From Caenibacillus caldisaponilyticus (lineage in GTDB: Bacteria; Bacillota; Bacilli; Bacillales; Sporolactobacillaceae): a DNA stretch of 64,000 nt. A model generated the notes under the pieces. The model was not told the origin of the DNA, ran no database searches, and was given only the letters and a program-made list of their open reading frames with translations. Shown piece after piece: positions 25,287-35,269 of this stretch (positions are counted from its first letter, which is position 1; every line of letters begins with the position of its first letter). The position numbers and the translations under genes were made by a program. The DNA is taken from NCBI RefSeq assembly GCF_002003465.1, contig NZ_BDDQ01000006.1:62001-126000 (forward strand), written 5' to 3'.

Positions 25287-25694
25287 AAGCGCCATGTCCG
25301 ACCGTGCTACGGATGAGGCGTTCGACGACTAGAGGGGTTTCTAATAAAACACGAAAACGCGTTTTGTGAACGGTCCAGGCGGCCGGCGATGCCAAACGGC
25401 GTTGGGGCGCATAGCTCCGCAAAAAAGAAGATCCCGCAGGATGAACCTGCGGGTGTCTCGACGCATACATCCCGTATGCCAAGACAATGGGAGAGGAGAA
25501 ACCGGCGGAAAAACTTATGGGGAAACGTAAGTCTCCGCGGTTGGAACAACATCATTGCGATGTTGTTATTTTTATTATGGCCGAAAGGATCAGACGCTAT
25601 ACATCCCCAAGCCGGTAAGCGAAAGCGCTGGATTTTTTTATCGGTCAACTTTATGGTAGGATGTAAGCGAAAAACGGTTTTGAGGTGTCGAAGC
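25287..25694. other. Long untranslated region between ylbG and rsmD
   Basis: About 400 bp without a supported gene. It contains a cluster of hairpins (25433-25574, listed as a leader RNA), then a second terminator-like element, GCGAAAGCGC with a T7 run at about 25618-25639, and an rsmD ribosome site at 25681-25688. No clear sigma-A promoter is seen upstream of the hairpins. Confidence 0.6.
25433..25574 (+). ncRNA. Structured leader RNA upstream of rsmD (candidate ylbH leader)
   Basis: Four consecutive hairpins. P1: CCCGCAGG/CCTGCGGG, 25433-25453. P2: GCATAC/GTATGC, 25463-25479. P3: a two-part stem with ACTTATG/CGTAAGT inside GCGGA/TCCGC, 25502-25540. P4: AACAACATC/GATGTTGTT, 25545-25567, followed by ATTTTTATT, which is an intrinsic terminator. 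Rfam holds a ylbH leader family, and ylbH is the B. subtilis name of rsmD, so position and architecture fit. A terminator inside the leader suggests attenuation. The ligand or signal is unknown. I could not compare with the covariance model. Confidence 0.65.
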
Positions 25695-26748
<1,054 letters not shown>

Positions 26749-26752
26749 TGCC

Positions 26753-27964
26753 TTACCTTTCAACTTCTTTAAGATACCTGCGGGCTTTAAATAGGATGTA
26801 TCCGACCAGGGCGATTAAAGTCATTAAGGAACCGATTCGCACCATTTCGGGCGCAGCGGCTGGCCATTCCGACAAAACGGGTCCGGTCACCGCCAGCGTT
26901 CGCGCGCCGGACGCCTCGCTTACGGCCAGCCATCGGTAGAGAACGCCCGCGCTCAGCGCCGAAAAAACGCCGTGCAACAAGCGTCCGGCAAAGAAAGGTT
27001 TGGCGCTCAATTTGGCTTGAGAAAGGATGCTCGCAACTTGGGCCTGAATGGAAAAGCCGCCAAAGCCGAGAATAAATGCGGTCGCCGCCACCGCTTCGGG
27101 GAGCGGGGCGCCGGTTTCGCTAATGCGTTGAGCTCCGACGGTGATTTCAAACAGGCCCGGCACAATGGCCTCGCCGAGCTCCGGGCTCATCCCCATCCAA
27201 TGGAGCCCGTGAGAAAAGGCGGCGGCGATGAGCGTCATTCCGCCGATTTCATCGAGCAGTTTGTTGAAAACGGAAAACAAGATGATGAATCCGCCGACCA
27301 TCAAGAGCGTCGACATGGAGGACTGCACGGCGTCTCCGAGCATTTGCCCGATCGGCCGTTTGTTGTTCACCCGTTCTCGATGCATGCGGCGAAACGCCAC
27401 GGCGATTCTTCCCGCCTGTATTCGATTGTCGGGCATCGAAGCGTGTTCATGGCGTTTGTAGAAGCGCATAATAAGTCCGACGCACACGTTTCCTATATAA
27501 TGGGAGAGAGCAAAGATGAGCCCGAGCGACGAGCGGTGAAAAAAACCGACCGCGACGGCTCCGAACATGAACAAGGGGTTTGAAAAATTCGTGAAACTGG
27601 CCAGGCGCTCCGCTTCCGTTTTGCTGATCTTTTTTTCTTCATAGAGCCTGGCGGTGATCTTGGCACCCGCCGGAAAGCCGGAGCACATGCCCATGGCGAA
27701 GACGAAGGCGCCGACGCCGGGGACTTTGAAAATCGGGCGCATGATCGGCTCGAGCAGAACGCCGATAAACGTCACCGTGCCGAAACCGATGAGGAGTTCC
27801 GAGATGATAAAGAAGGGCAAAAGCGACGGAAAGACGATGTTCCACCATAGTTTGAGCCCGGAGATCGCCGCGTCCACGGCCGGTTCCGGAAAATAGACGA
27901 GGCTGATCGCGATGAGGAGAGCGGAGCCTGCCAAAACCATGGTTTTGATGATTGATCGGTACAT
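26753..27964 (-). CDS. ylbJ: Sporulation integral membrane protein YlbJ
   Basis: A 403-residue polytopic membrane protein of the YlbJ/SpoIIIE-independent nucleoside recognition-like (Gate domain) family, about eight to ten membrane segments. Two Gate-like repeats are visible, one around LWWNIVFPSLLPFFIISE and MCSGFPAGAKI, the other around GDAVQSSMSTLLMVGGFIILFSVF and GLFEITVGAQ. B. subtilis ylbJ is mother-cell expressed and required for normal sporulation. The ATG is preceded by GGAGAGGTGA. I did not find a clear sigma-E promoter. It converges with coaD. Confidence 0.92.
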   Translation of the reverse strand: MYRSIIKTMVLAGSALLIAISLVYFPEPAVDAAISGLKLWWNIVFPSLLPFFIISELLIGFGTVTFIGVLLEPIMRPIFKVPGVGAFVFAMGMCSGFPAGAKITARLYEEKKISKTEAERLASFTNFSNPLFMFGAVAVGFFHRSSLGLIFALSHYIGNVCVGLIMRFYKRHEHASMPDNRIQAGRIAVAFRRMHRERVNNKRPIGQMLGDAVQSSMSTLLMVGGFIILFSVFNKLLDEIGGMTLIAAAFSHGLHWMGMSPELGEAIVPGLFEITVGAQRISETGAPLPEAVAATAFILGFGGFSIQAQVASILSQAKLSAKPFFAGRLLHGVFSALSAGVLYRWLAVSEASGARTLAVTGPVLSEWPAAAPEMVRIGSLMTLIALVGYILFKARRYLKEVER

Positions 27965-28136
27965 TTCGGTTCACCTCTCCGTTCGTCTTCCGCACATGCT
28001 CCGTGAAAACGAGCATAAATTCTTAAGTAGACCCCGGTTTGTCCTCTCAGAATATAGATATACGCGCTCGGAGATGAATTAGACCAAAGGACGCATGGCG
28101 TCATCGGGGGGCGCCGGAAGATGGGAGCGATCAGCC

Positions 28137-28916
28137 GTGAGGCCGAGGATTGGCGTGGCGCTCGGTTCGGGCGGAGAGAAAGGCTTGGCCCATATCGGGG
28201 TATTAAAAGCGTTTGAAGAAGAAGGCGTGCCGATCGATTTTATGGCCGGTTCAAGCATCGGGGCGCTCGCCGCTGCTTTATACGGAGTAGGCCACGATTG
28301 GCGGAGCATGACGGCGCTGGCGAGGGCGTTCAGCCGCAGGTTGATCCTCGATTGGCCGCCGTCCAAGACCGGGATGATTTCCGGGCGCAAGGCGGCCGCG
28401 ATCATCAAAGCGATCACGCGGCAAAAACGGTTTGAAGACACCCGGATTCCGCTTGCGGTCGTCGCGACCGATTTGATATCCGGCGAACGCGTCGTGTTCA
28501 CGAAAGGCGAGCTCTATAAAGCGGTGCGGGCCAGCATTTCGATTCCCGGCATTTTTCAACCGCTGAAAATGAATGGCCGCCTTCTCGTTGACGGCGGGGT
28601 CATCGATCGCGTGCCGTCCTCCGTCGTCCGGGAAATGGGGGCGGACATCGTCATTGCCGTCGACGTTTCCGGTTTTGCGGAAAAGGCGGTGATCCGTTCC
28701 TTTTTCGATGTCATCATGCGCAGCATTGACATCATGCAGCAGCAACTGGTTAAGTTACAAGAGATGAGCGCCGACATCGTCATCAAGCCGAATGTTGTCG
28801 ACAAACAGGCCAAGGTTTACAACGATCTCGATCAACTCATTAAAATGGGCGAAGAATCCGCCCGCCGACGATTGCGGGATATCCGACGACTGATCGATGC
28901 ATGGAAGGAGCGTTAA
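28137..28916 (+). CDS. ylbK: Patatin-like phospholipase YlbK
   Basis: A 259-residue patatin-family serine esterase. The oxyanion loop GSGGEKG (10-16), nucleophile motif GSSIG (Ser40) and the catalytic Asp in VDGG (about residue 166) are all present. GTG at 28137 is chosen because GGGAG (28123-28127) lies 9 nt upstream and the resulting length equals that of B. subtilis YlbK; the ATG at 28095 would add 14 low-complexity residues. Substrate unknown. It starts divergently from ylbJ and runs into ylbL with 3 nt between. Confidence 0.92.
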   Translation: MRPRIGVALGSGGEKGLAHIGVLKAFEEEGVPIDFMAGSSIGALAAALYGVGHDWRSMTALARAFSRRLILDWPPSKTGMISGRKAAAIIKAITRQKRFEDTRIPLAVVATDLISGERVVFTKGELYKAVRASISIPGIFQPLKMNGRLLVDGGVIDRVPSSVVREMGADIVIAVDVSGFAEKAVIRSFFDVIMRSIDIMQQQLVKLQEMSADIVIKPNVVDKQAKVYNDLDQLIKMGEESARRRLRDIRRLIDAWKER

Positions 28917-28919
28917 TAT

Positions 28920-29963
28920 TTGCAAAAGGGCCGCAGAAAATCCGTTTATGTGATCGCCGTCATTCTCCTGATGGCGGCGATCGCCGGAAATCTCATCCAG
29001 CTGCCGTATTATGTCACCCAGCCGGGGAGTGCCGATCGGTTGGCTCCGATGGTGAAGGTGAAGAATGGATACAAGGAAAGCGGGTCGTTTCGTTTAGTGA
29101 CCGTGTTGGAAGGCAGAGCGAACGTTTGGCAGTTCCTCCGGGCGAAGATGGACTTCAATCCGTATACGCAAGTTTTAAAAGCTGATCAAGTGGCGTATCC
29201 CGACGAGAGTAAAACCGAAATGAACGTTCGCCAATTAAATTATATGAAAACGTCGCAAATCGCTTCCACTTACGTCGCCTATAAAGCGGCTGGGAAGAAC
29301 CCGAAGCTCGAACATCGCGGCGTTCTCATCGTCAACGTCCATTCGAAAATGCTGGCCGCCCGCGTCCTGAGGGCCGGGGATATCATCGTTTCCGCGAACG
29401 GGCGCACCGTTCGGACGATAAAGGATTTGCAAAATGCCTTGAAAAATGCGAAGGCGGGCGAGCGGATCGATTTGACGGTGAATCGGAACGGTAAGCGCCT
29501 GGACGTCGAGACGGAAACGGCGCCGTTTCCGAAAGATTGGCTGCCCGCGGGAACGGACCATAAAGTCGGCCTAGGGATTTTACAGGCAGAAGCCATCGAC
29601 CTTGACGCCGCTCCGCCGGTCCGCTTCAACACGGGCGGGATCGGAGGCCCTTCGGCCGGTTTGATGATGTCTCTTGAAATTTATGAGCAATTGACGCCTG
29701 AGGACTTGTCCAAGGGATACGATATATGCGGGACGGGTACGATCGACTTCAACGGAAATGTCGGCCCGATCGGCGGCATTAAACAAAAGGTGGTTGCCGC
29801 CGACCGGGCGGGAGCGGAGATTTTCTTCGCGCCCGTCGCCAAGCACGAGGCGGACGATGCGCGCGCCGCCGCGCGTGACATCGGCTCCGACATGAAGATC
29901 GTTCCGGTCAAGACTTTTGACGATGCCGTCCGCTATTTGCGATCGCTGAAACCGAAAAACTGA
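28920..29963 (+). CDS. ylbL: YlbL/DdcP, PDZ-Lon membrane protease
   Basis: A 347-residue membrane-anchored protease: one N-terminal transmembrane helix (about 10-30), an extracytoplasmic region with a PDZ domain (about 130-200), and a Lon-type Ser-Lys protease domain with GGPSAG (Ser245) and Lys288 in GGIKQK. B. subtilis DdcP (YlbL) degrades the division inhibitor YneA, allowing recovery from the DNA damage checkpoint; the streptococcal relative SepM processes a pheromone. The TTG start has AAGGAGCG upstream. It is co-directional with and 3 nt from ylbK. A terminator follows the stop directly. Confidence 0.94.
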   Translation: MQKGRRKSVYVIAVILLMAAIAGNLIQLPYYVTQPGSADRLAPMVKVKNGYKESGSFRLVTVLEGRANVWQFLRAKMDFNPYTQVLKADQVAYPDESKTEMNVRQLNYMKTSQIASTYVAYKAAGKNPKLEHRGVLIVNVHSKMLAARVLRAGDIIVSANGRTVRTIKDLQNALKNAKAGERIDLTVNRNGKRLDVETETAPFPKDWLPAGTDHKVGLGILQAEAIDLDAAPPVRFNTGGIGGPSAGLMMSLEIYEQLTPEDLSKGYDICGTGTIDFNGNVGPIGGIKQKVVAADRAGAEIFFAPVAKHEADDARAAARDIGSDMKIVPVKTFDDAVRYLRSLKPKN

Positions 29964-29987
29964 CCGCCGTACGGCGGTTGGTTTTTT
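29963..29987 (+). terminator. Terminator of ylbK-ylbL
   Basis: Palindrome ACCGCCGTACGGCGGT (29963-29978), then TGG and six T. It begins at the last base of the ylbL stop codon. Confidence 0.8.
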
Positions 29988-30037
29988 GTCAAATGGCGGC
30001 CCGTTTTTGGCGCATAACATGCGGCGGGTTTTGCCGA

Positions 30038-31270
30038 TTAAAGCGTTCGTCCGCTCGCCTCATCGTAACGGACGGGTGAGCGGTCGAAATCGTCGCGGTC
30101 ATCGGACGGCTTGATGAGCCGGTAGCAGAGGGCGGCGCGTTCGTCCAGGGCGGCGACCGGTGAGCGGCTGCTTGCGATTTTCGTGATGATGGGGACCTTC
30201 AAGTCTTTTTTTATGCGGTTCAAGTACTTTTGGCCTTTGCCGTTCATGCCGAGCAGGCGGATGTACGGCGGTTTCTGAAAGCGGCCCGCCCCGGCCATTT
30301 CTTCTTTCGTTGCGCCTGTTAAGACGTGCGTCGCCAATCTTTGGAGACGCGTCCACGTGTAGCGCTTGGTTTTGATCAGCTCCATCCATTCTTTAAAATT
30401 CGCGGCGCGGAGAGCGAACGCCTTGAGCCGGTTTTCCAAACCTTCCTCGGCTTCATAAATGGCGGAAAGCTCCTGGTGCCTGGCGGTCAAGAGCCGATAT
30501 TTTAAAAAGGGAAAATAATCCTCCCAGCTCCGCAGCGTTCCGTTGTCCTGGGCTGCAAACAAGGCGTCTGCGGTGTATGGCGGCACGAGGCGGCGGAGCT
30601 CTTCGCGGCGGGCTGATCCGGCAAAAAGCGCTTGGCGAATGGCCGTCGCGCTTGCGATGCGGTCATCGCGAATGTCGTTGTCGTGGTAATCCGCTTTTAG
30701 GCGTTTGACGGTCGCCGTTCGGATCGGCCGTCCAAGCCGCCGGACCGCATCGACGTAATGATAGCCGAGAATGTTGTTCGGCTGTGAAAGGTCGATGTAT
30801 TCCTCCCCCGACAAGCCGAGATCGCGAAACGCAAAGCTGGCCGCTTTCGGATAACTGACGCCCAGGGCGGTATGGGCTTTGACGGCGCGGTCGAATGCCG
30901 CTTTGCGGCTTTCCATGGCGCGCACGGTCCGGTGAAACGGTTCGATGTCGCCGGCTTCGCTCCCGAAAACGATGTCGGTCACTCCCAAGTCAGCGAGGAT
31001 GCAAACGGCGCCCCAGGCGAATACCTCGGCTTTTTGCGTGGCGTACGCGTAAGGCAACTCCACCACGAGATCGACGCCCGCTTTCAGAGCGAGCGCCGTC
31101 CTTGTCCATTTGGACAGGAGAGCGGGTTCGCCTCTTTGGAGAAAATCACCGCTCATCACGGCGATGACGATATCGGCCTGCGTTTGTTTTTTCGTTTGTT
31201 GTAAATGATATAAATGACCGTTGTGAAACGGATTGTATTCGACGATGATGCCCGCGGCGCGCAACGGCAC
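30038..31270 (-). CDS. tmcAL: tRNA(Met) cytidine acetate ligase TmcAL (YlbM)
   Basis: A 410-residue ATP-dependent enzyme that acetylates the wobble cytidine of elongator tRNA-Met using acetate (ac4C34). The N-terminal nucleotidyltransferase-like domain carries IIVEYNPFHNGHLYHL, including the NPFHNGH nucleotide-binding motif, and VMSGDFLQRGEPA. The C-terminal half binds tRNA. The GTG start at 31270 has GAGGGGGA upstream. It is divergent from ylbN. Family length is about 400-415 residues, so it appears intact. Confidence 0.94.
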   Translation of the reverse strand: MPLRAAGIIVEYNPFHNGHLYHLQQTKKQTQADIVIAVMSGDFLQRGEPALLSKWTRTALALKAGVDLVVELPYAYATQKAEVFAWGAVCILADLGVTDIVFGSEAGDIEPFHRTVRAMESRKAAFDRAVKAHTALGVSYPKAASFAFRDLGLSGEEYIDLSQPNNILGYHYVDAVRRLGRPIRTATVKRLKADYHDNDIRDDRIASATAIRQALFAGSARREELRRLVPPYTADALFAAQDNGTLRSWEDYFPFLKYRLLTARHQELSAIYEAEEGLENRLKAFALRAANFKEWMELIKTKRYTWTRLQRLATHVLTGATKEEMAGAGRFQKPPYIRLLGMNGKGQKYLNRIKKDLKVPIITKIASSRSPVAALDERAALCYRLIKPSDDRDDFDRSPVRYDEASGRTL

Positions 31271-31341
31271 ATCCCCCTCTCGGTTAGGCGTTTTTACTAT
31301 AAAGCATAAGGTGTCGCCCGCTCGCTGTAAAGGGCGTCATA

Positions 31342-31370
31342 TTGACAATCTTTTCAGCGTCATCTATAAT
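31342..31370 (+). promoter_or_regulatory. Perfect sigma-A promoter for ylbN-rpmF
   Basis: TTGACA (31342-31347), 17-bp spacer, TATAAT (31365-31370): an exact consensus vegetative promoter, 28 bp before the ylbN start, as suits a ribosomal protein operon. Confidence 0.93.
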
Positions 31371-31397
31371 ACACTTGTTGTTTTGAGGTGTTCGCCA

Positions 31398-31913
31398 ATG
31401 ACACTTAAATGGTCGATTCCGGAACTTTTGGAGCACCAAAAAGGCGGTTTCAGTTTTGACGCCACCGTAACGGTTGACGAATTGAAAAAAAGGGACGCGG
31501 AGATCCGGAAGGTGACGCCGGTTCGGGTGACGGGCCGCGCGGACGTGGATCGCAACGCCGTGACGTTTTTCCTCACCGTGACCGGGAGGATGACCTTGCC
31601 TTGCGCATTGACGCTCGTCGATGTCGATTATCCGTTTCGCATCGAGACGACCGAGATCTTTCGTTTTGGCGGTCATTCGGCGCCGGAAGCGGAAGGGGAA
31701 GAAAACGTCCATCATGTCGAAGGCCAAACCGTCGATTTATTGCCGGCCGTTGAAGAAGCGATCTTGGTGGAAAAACCGATGCGCGTCGTCAGCGAAGAGG
31801 CAAAAAATCGCACGGATTTGAACGGGCCGGGATGGCAGCTCATTAACGCACCGGAAAGGAAACCGTCGATCGATCCGCGTTTCGAAAAGCTGAAAGAATG
31901 GTTTAACGAATGA
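31398..31913 (+). CDS. ylbN: YlbN, DUF177 (YceD-like) protein
   Basis: A 171-residue protein of the DUF177/YceD family. In many bacteria and in plastids these proteins sit beside rpmF and are linked to 23S rRNA accumulation and L32. The conserved block around [20 protein letters not shown] is present, though the bacterial CxRC-type knuckle is reduced to a single Cys. ATG at 31398 follows TGAGGTG with 7-nt spacing. It is co-transcribed with rpmF, 19 bp downstream, from a consensus promoter. Confidence 0.92.
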   Translation: MTLKWSIPELLEHQKGGFSFDATVTVDELKKRDAEIRKVTPVRVTGRADVDRNAVTFFLTVTGRMTLPCALTLVDVDYPFRIETTEIFRFGGHSAPEAEGEENVHHVEGQTVDLLPAVEEAILVEKPMRVVSEEAKNRTDLNGPGWQLINAPERKPSIDPRFEKLKEWFNE

Positions 31914-31932
31914 CGCCAAGGAGGTGGGAAAC

Positions 31933-32106
31933 ATGGCGGTACCAAAACAAAGAGTCTCTTCAACGCGCCGGGACAAACGCCGCACGCATTTCAAACTGCG
32001 CGTTCCGGGCATGGTGCAATGCGACAACTGCGGAGAATACAAACTGTCTCACCGCGTTTGCCCGTCATGCGGTTCGTATAAAGGAAAAACGGTTATTGAA
32101 AAATAA
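31933..32106 (+). CDS. rpmF: 50S ribosomal protein L32
   Basis: A 57-residue ribosomal protein starting [19 protein letters not shown], with a zinc ribbon (CDNC ... CPSC), so this is the zinc-binding C+ form of L32. AAGGAGGTGGG precedes the ATG at 31933. It forms an operon with ylbN and is followed by a strong terminator. Confidence 0.97.
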   Translation: MAVPKQRVSSTRRDKRRTHFKLRVPGMVQCDNCGEYKLSHRVCPSCGSYKGKTVIEK

Positions 32107-32119
32107 TGCGATTGGCAAC

Positions 32120-32150
32120 AAGGGGAGCGAAGAGCTCCCCTTTAGTTTTT
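32120..32150 (+). terminator. Terminator of ylbN-rpmF
   Basis: AAGGGGAGC (32120-32128) pairs with GCTCCCCTT (32134-32142), followed by TAGTTTTT. Confidence 0.88.
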
Positions 32151-32275
32151 GCCTGAAAGCATGCGACGAGAGAGCCTTCTCGGGCGGGACGCCCTCCAAA
32201 GCCTGATAGAATATCAAGTCTATCTTTCCTAGCAAACGCATATTATATGGCAAAGATATTGATTGGAGGGATTCT

Positions 32276-32911
32276 ATGTCCAATGTCCGCCAAGATGCCT
32301 GGACCGAAGAGGAAGATCTGATTCTGTCCGAAACCGTCTTGCGCCATATTCGGGAAGGGAGCACCCAGCTCGCCGCTTTTGAGGAAGTCGGAAAAAAGCT
32401 TTCCCGGACGGCGGCCGCCTGCGGGTTTCGCTGGAATTCTCTCGTCCGCAAAAAATATGAAGCCGCGATCGCTCTCGCCAAAAAGCAGCGGAAAGAAGTG
32501 TTGGCCCGCAAGAAATCCGGTAGGAAGAAAAAAAGGGAGGAAGCAAAAAGCGGACAGATCGCCGCGGCGAACGACGCGAACGCCGCGCAAGCGGAATGGC
32601 GCATAGACATCAAAGCCGTCATTCGCTACCTTGAAAAGCTCAAGAGCGAAGAGGCGGAACTGCTTCGCCTGCGCGAGGAAAACGAACGGCTCAGCCAAGA
32701 GGTCAAGCTTGAAAAAGAAAAGCGCTTGACCGCCGAAAAAGCATTTGAGAAGGTACAGAGTGATTACGAGACGATAAAGAGAGAATACCAAGCGTTGCTG
32801 TCCATTATGGAAAGGGCGCGCAAATGGGCGGCCGCGCCGGGTGAAGAGCCCGCCGACGAAAACGAGGAACTCCCCGTTGCGGTGATGGCCCATGAGGCGG
32901 ATGAATCGTGA
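32276..32911 (+). CDS. gerR: RsfA-family sporulation regulator GerR (YlbO)
   Basis: A 211-residue transcription regulator. The N-terminal Myb/SANT-like DNA-binding domain (about 8-62: [17 protein letters not shown], then [19 protein letters not shown]) is typical of the RsfA/GerR family; a lysine-rich linker and a long coiled coil (about 110-185) follow. In B. subtilis GerR is made under sigma-E in the mother cell and adjusts the sigma-E regulon. ATG at 32276 has GGAGGGA upstream. A CATATTAT at 32239-32246 resembles a sigma-E -10, but I see no matching -35. A terminator lies 110 bp after the stop. Confidence 0.9.
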   Translation: MSNVRQDAWTEEEDLILSETVLRHIREGSTQLAAFEEVGKKLSRTAAACGFRWNSLVRKKYEAAIALAKKQRKEVLARKKSGRKKKREEAKSGQIAAANDANAAQAEWRIDIKAVIRYLEKLKSEEAELLRLREENERLSQEVKLEKEKRLTAEKAFEKVQSDYETIKREYQALLSIMERARKWAAAPGEEPADENEELPVAVMAHEADES

Positions 32912-33021
32912 AGTCCAGACGAAAGAGAAATCTGAATGCCAAACGATTGGTCGGCGTTTTATGGAGGCGAAGGCCGCGTCCGCAACCGAACCGCCCGAGC
33001 CGCGGCATCGGTGCGGCAGCA

Positions 33022-33053
33022 AAAAAAGTCCCATTTTTGTCGGGACTTTTTTG
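33022..33053. terminator. Terminator of gerR (bidirectional)
   Basis: AAAAAAGTCCC (33022-33032) pairs with GGGACTTTTTT (33042-33052), giving T runs on both strands. Confidence 0.88.
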
Positions 33054-33187
33054 CTTGCCGTCTCCTTCGACGTTTAATCATGAAAGGCCATCGCAACCGG
33101 CGGGCGTTCGCCAGGGCGGGGGTGAAGCGGTAGTACAGGCCTTATGATTTCAGAAAAAATCCTTTGCGCCACCGCAGCGGAGCCGGG

Positions 33188-33667
33188 TCACTTCAGCGCC
33201 CGTTCTTTAACCCCTTTCGGGAACCAGACGTAAGGATTTTCGCCGCGGTCGCGTTCCACGTTATATGTGACCGGTTCAAAGCCCATCTTCTCCCAGAAGC
33301 CATGGGATTGTTGGCGCGCGTTCGTTTTGATCGGCAAATTAAAACTTTTCGCGAAGTCGACGAGAGCCTTGCCGTACCCTTTGCCTTGGTACATCGGCAA
33401 GACTTCCAATTTCCATAGCTCTAGATAATCTTGGGGCGGATCAAAATAGCGGTCGTATTTCTTGTCGATGCGGTAGAGGCTCATGCGCGCCACCAATTTA
33501 TCGCCATAATAGATGCCGTAAAATGGCGAATCGCTGTCGTTTTCGATGATGTTGGCCTCTAAGTCTTCCAGCATCGACAATTCTTGGGCGCCGTATTCGC
33601 GGAACTTTTCGAATTCTTCTAGGGTTTTGAAGTTTATTTTCAGGCGCTCCACTTTATATTCGTTCAT
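33188..33667 (-). CDS. ylbP: GNAT acetyltransferase YlbP
   Basis: A 159-residue N-acetyltransferase. The central GIYYGDKLVARMSLYR strands, the acetyl-CoA loop LEVLPMYQGKGYGKALVDF and the ending HGFWEKMGFEPVTYNVERDRGENPYVWFP match the YlbP family. Substrate unknown. ATG at 33667 has a GGGGG ribosome site about 8 nt upstream. It is divergent from the biotin carboxylase gene; its upstream region holds TATAAT inside a 9-bp inverted repeat. Confidence 0.9.
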   Translation of the reverse strand: MNEYKVERLKINFKTLEEFEKFREYGAQELSMLEDLEANIIENDSDSPFYGIYYGDKLVARMSLYRIDKKYDRYFDPPQDYLELWKLEVLPMYQGKGYGKALVDFAKSFNLPIKTNARQQSHGFWEKMGFEPVTYNVERDRGENPYVWFPKGVKERALK

Positions 33668-33710
33668 GCGTTTTGCCCCCTTTTTCGGTCGATAGATAAA
33701 AATCGGATTG

Positions 33711-33744
33711 TTTCCCTTATTATTATAATATAAACTAAGGGAAA
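33711..33744. promoter_or_regulatory. Inverted repeat around a -10 in the ylbP upstream region
   Basis: TTTCCCTTA (33711-33719) and TAAGGGAAA (33736-33744) form a perfect 9-bp inverted repeat with a 16-nt AT-only-but-one core. Read on the minus strand the core contains TATAAT, a likely ylbP -10. The arrangement suits a repressor site. The protein is unknown. Confidence 0.5.
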
Positions 33745-33926
33745 ATGCCGATCGAACATAGAAAGATCCATTCGGAGAAGAATAGGTGCAAAAGGCTTTT
33801 GAATGAGGAGGCGAAGTTTGTTAATATAACTATAAATGTAAGCGTTTACTTTCATGTCCATTCATCATCAAACGGGGGTGATCTGGCGCCGCTTGTGCCG
33901 GAGCATCGAAAAAGAGGAGGGAAACT

Positions 33927-35267
33927 TTGAAAAGGGTTTTGATTGCCAATCGCGGGGAAATCGCGGCCCGAATCATCAAAACGTGCCGCCGCCTGGGCAT
34001 TGAAACGGTTGCCGTCTATTCCGACGCCGACCGCGATCTTCCCTATCTCGAACAGGCAACGGTCGCGCGCAGAATCGGCGAGCCGCCCGCGGCGAAGTCT
34101 TATATGAAAATCGACGCTTTGATCGAGGCGGCCAAGGCGACCGGATGCGATGCGGTCCATCCCGGTTACGGATTTTTGTCTGAGAATCCGGCGTTCGTCC
34201 GCGCCGTTGAAGAAGCGGGGCTCGTTTTCATCGGTCCGGATGCCGAAGCCGTCCGGCTCATGGGCGACAAGATTGCGGCGCGAGCGCATATGAAGGCGGC
34301 CGGCGTGCCCGTCGTTCCGGGGAGCGACCATCCCGTGACGACGCCGGACGAAGCGGCTGCCGTCGCCGATCGGGTCGGCTATCCGGTCATGTTGAAAGCG
34401 GCGGCGGGCGGCGGGGGCATCGGCATGGTGCGGTGCGCGGACCGCGAGGCGCTCGAACGGGCGTTTGTCTCGACGCAAACGCGGGCAAAAACGTATTTTG
34501 GAAACGCCGCCTTGTTCATCGAGAAAGCGATCGAAGGCGGCCGCCATATAGAGGTGCAAATTTTCGGCGACAAAAGCGGTCGGGTCATCCATCTGTTTGA
34601 ACGGGAGTGCTCGGTGCAGCGGCGCCATCAAAAGGTGGTGGAAGAAGCGCCCGCGCCGTCTCTCTCTGAAGCGACGCGGCGCGCCATCACGCAAGCTGCC
34701 GTTCGTGCGGCTCGGGCGGTTCGATACCATAATGCCGGAACGGTGGAGTTTATCGTCGATGCCGATGAAAAATTCTATTTCTTGGAAATGAACACCCGCC
34801 TCCAAGTGGAGCATCCCGTCACTGAAGCGATCACCGGATTGGATCTTGTCGAATGGCAAGTCGCCGTGGCCGACGGCCAACCGTTGTCGCTTGGGCAAGA
34901 CGACATCCGTCCCCGAGGAGCGGCCGTGGAATTCCGACTTTATGCCGAAGACCCGGAAACGTTTTATCCGTCGCCGGGCACGATCGAAGCGTGGGCGTGC
35001 CCCGACATCGAAGGCGTCCGCGTCGACACGGGTTATGCCGCCGGCAGCCCGGTCCCTCCGTTTTACGATCCGATGATCGCCAAGGTCATCGTCCATGCCC
35101 CGGACCGCGCTGCTGTTCTACAGAAAGCGCGCCGTTTTTTCACTGGGATGACGATCCGGGGCATCAAAACGAACCAAGCGTTGCATCTCAAGTTGTTGAG
35201 CGATCCGCGCTTTGTCGCGGGGCAATACGATACCTCACTGTTAAATCGCATGGCAAAGGAGAAGTGA
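33927..35267 (+). CDS. Acyl-CoA carboxylase, biotin carboxylase subunit
   Basis: A 446-residue biotin carboxylase: carboxylates the biotin of its partner carrier with ATP and bicarbonate. ATP-grasp and BC signatures are clear: ANRGEIAARI at the N-terminus, HPGYGFLSENPAF, GGGGIGM, ECSVQRRHQKVVEEAP, EMNTRLQVEHPVTE. The TTG start at 33927 has GAGGAGGG upstream. It heads a three-gene set with a 70-residue carrier and a carboxyltransferase, so it works with these rather than in the fatty-acid AccABCD complex. Resembles the B. subtilis yngH group. Confidence 0.93.
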   Translation: MKRVLIANRGEIAARIIKTCRRLGIETVAVYSDADRDLPYLEQATVARRIGEPPAAKSYMKIDALIEAAKATGCDAVHPGYGFLSENPAFVRAVEEAGLVFIGPDAEAVRLMGDKIAARAHMKAAGVPVVPGSDHPVTTPDEAAAVADRVGYPVMLKAAAGGGGIGMVRCADREALERAFVSTQTRAKTYFGNAALFIEKAIEGGRHIEVQIFGDKSGRVIHLFERECSVQRRHQKVVEEAPAPSLSEATRRAITQAAVRAARAVRYHNAGTVEFIVDADEKFYFLEMNTRLQVEHPVTEAITGLDLVEWQVAVADGQPLSLGQDDIRPRGAAVEFRLYAEDPETFYPSPGTIEAWACPDIEGVRVDTGYAAGSPVPPFYDPMIAKVIVHAPDRAAVLQKARRFFTGMTIRGIKTNQALHLKLLSDPRFVAGQYDTSLLNRMAKEK

Positions 35268-35269
35268 CC

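Noticed and set aside
32209-32246. Sigma-E promoter for gerR
   Set aside because: CATATTAT is a fair -10, but the nearest -35-like ATA is about 25 bp away, too far.
33852-35096. 414-codon minus-strand ORF opposite the biotin carboxylase
   Set aside because: Shadow of a clear gene; GC-rich codon bias keeps the opposite frame open. The same applies to long antisense frames at 2468-3445, 17689-18666, 35466-36734, 46935-48110 and 49758-50834.
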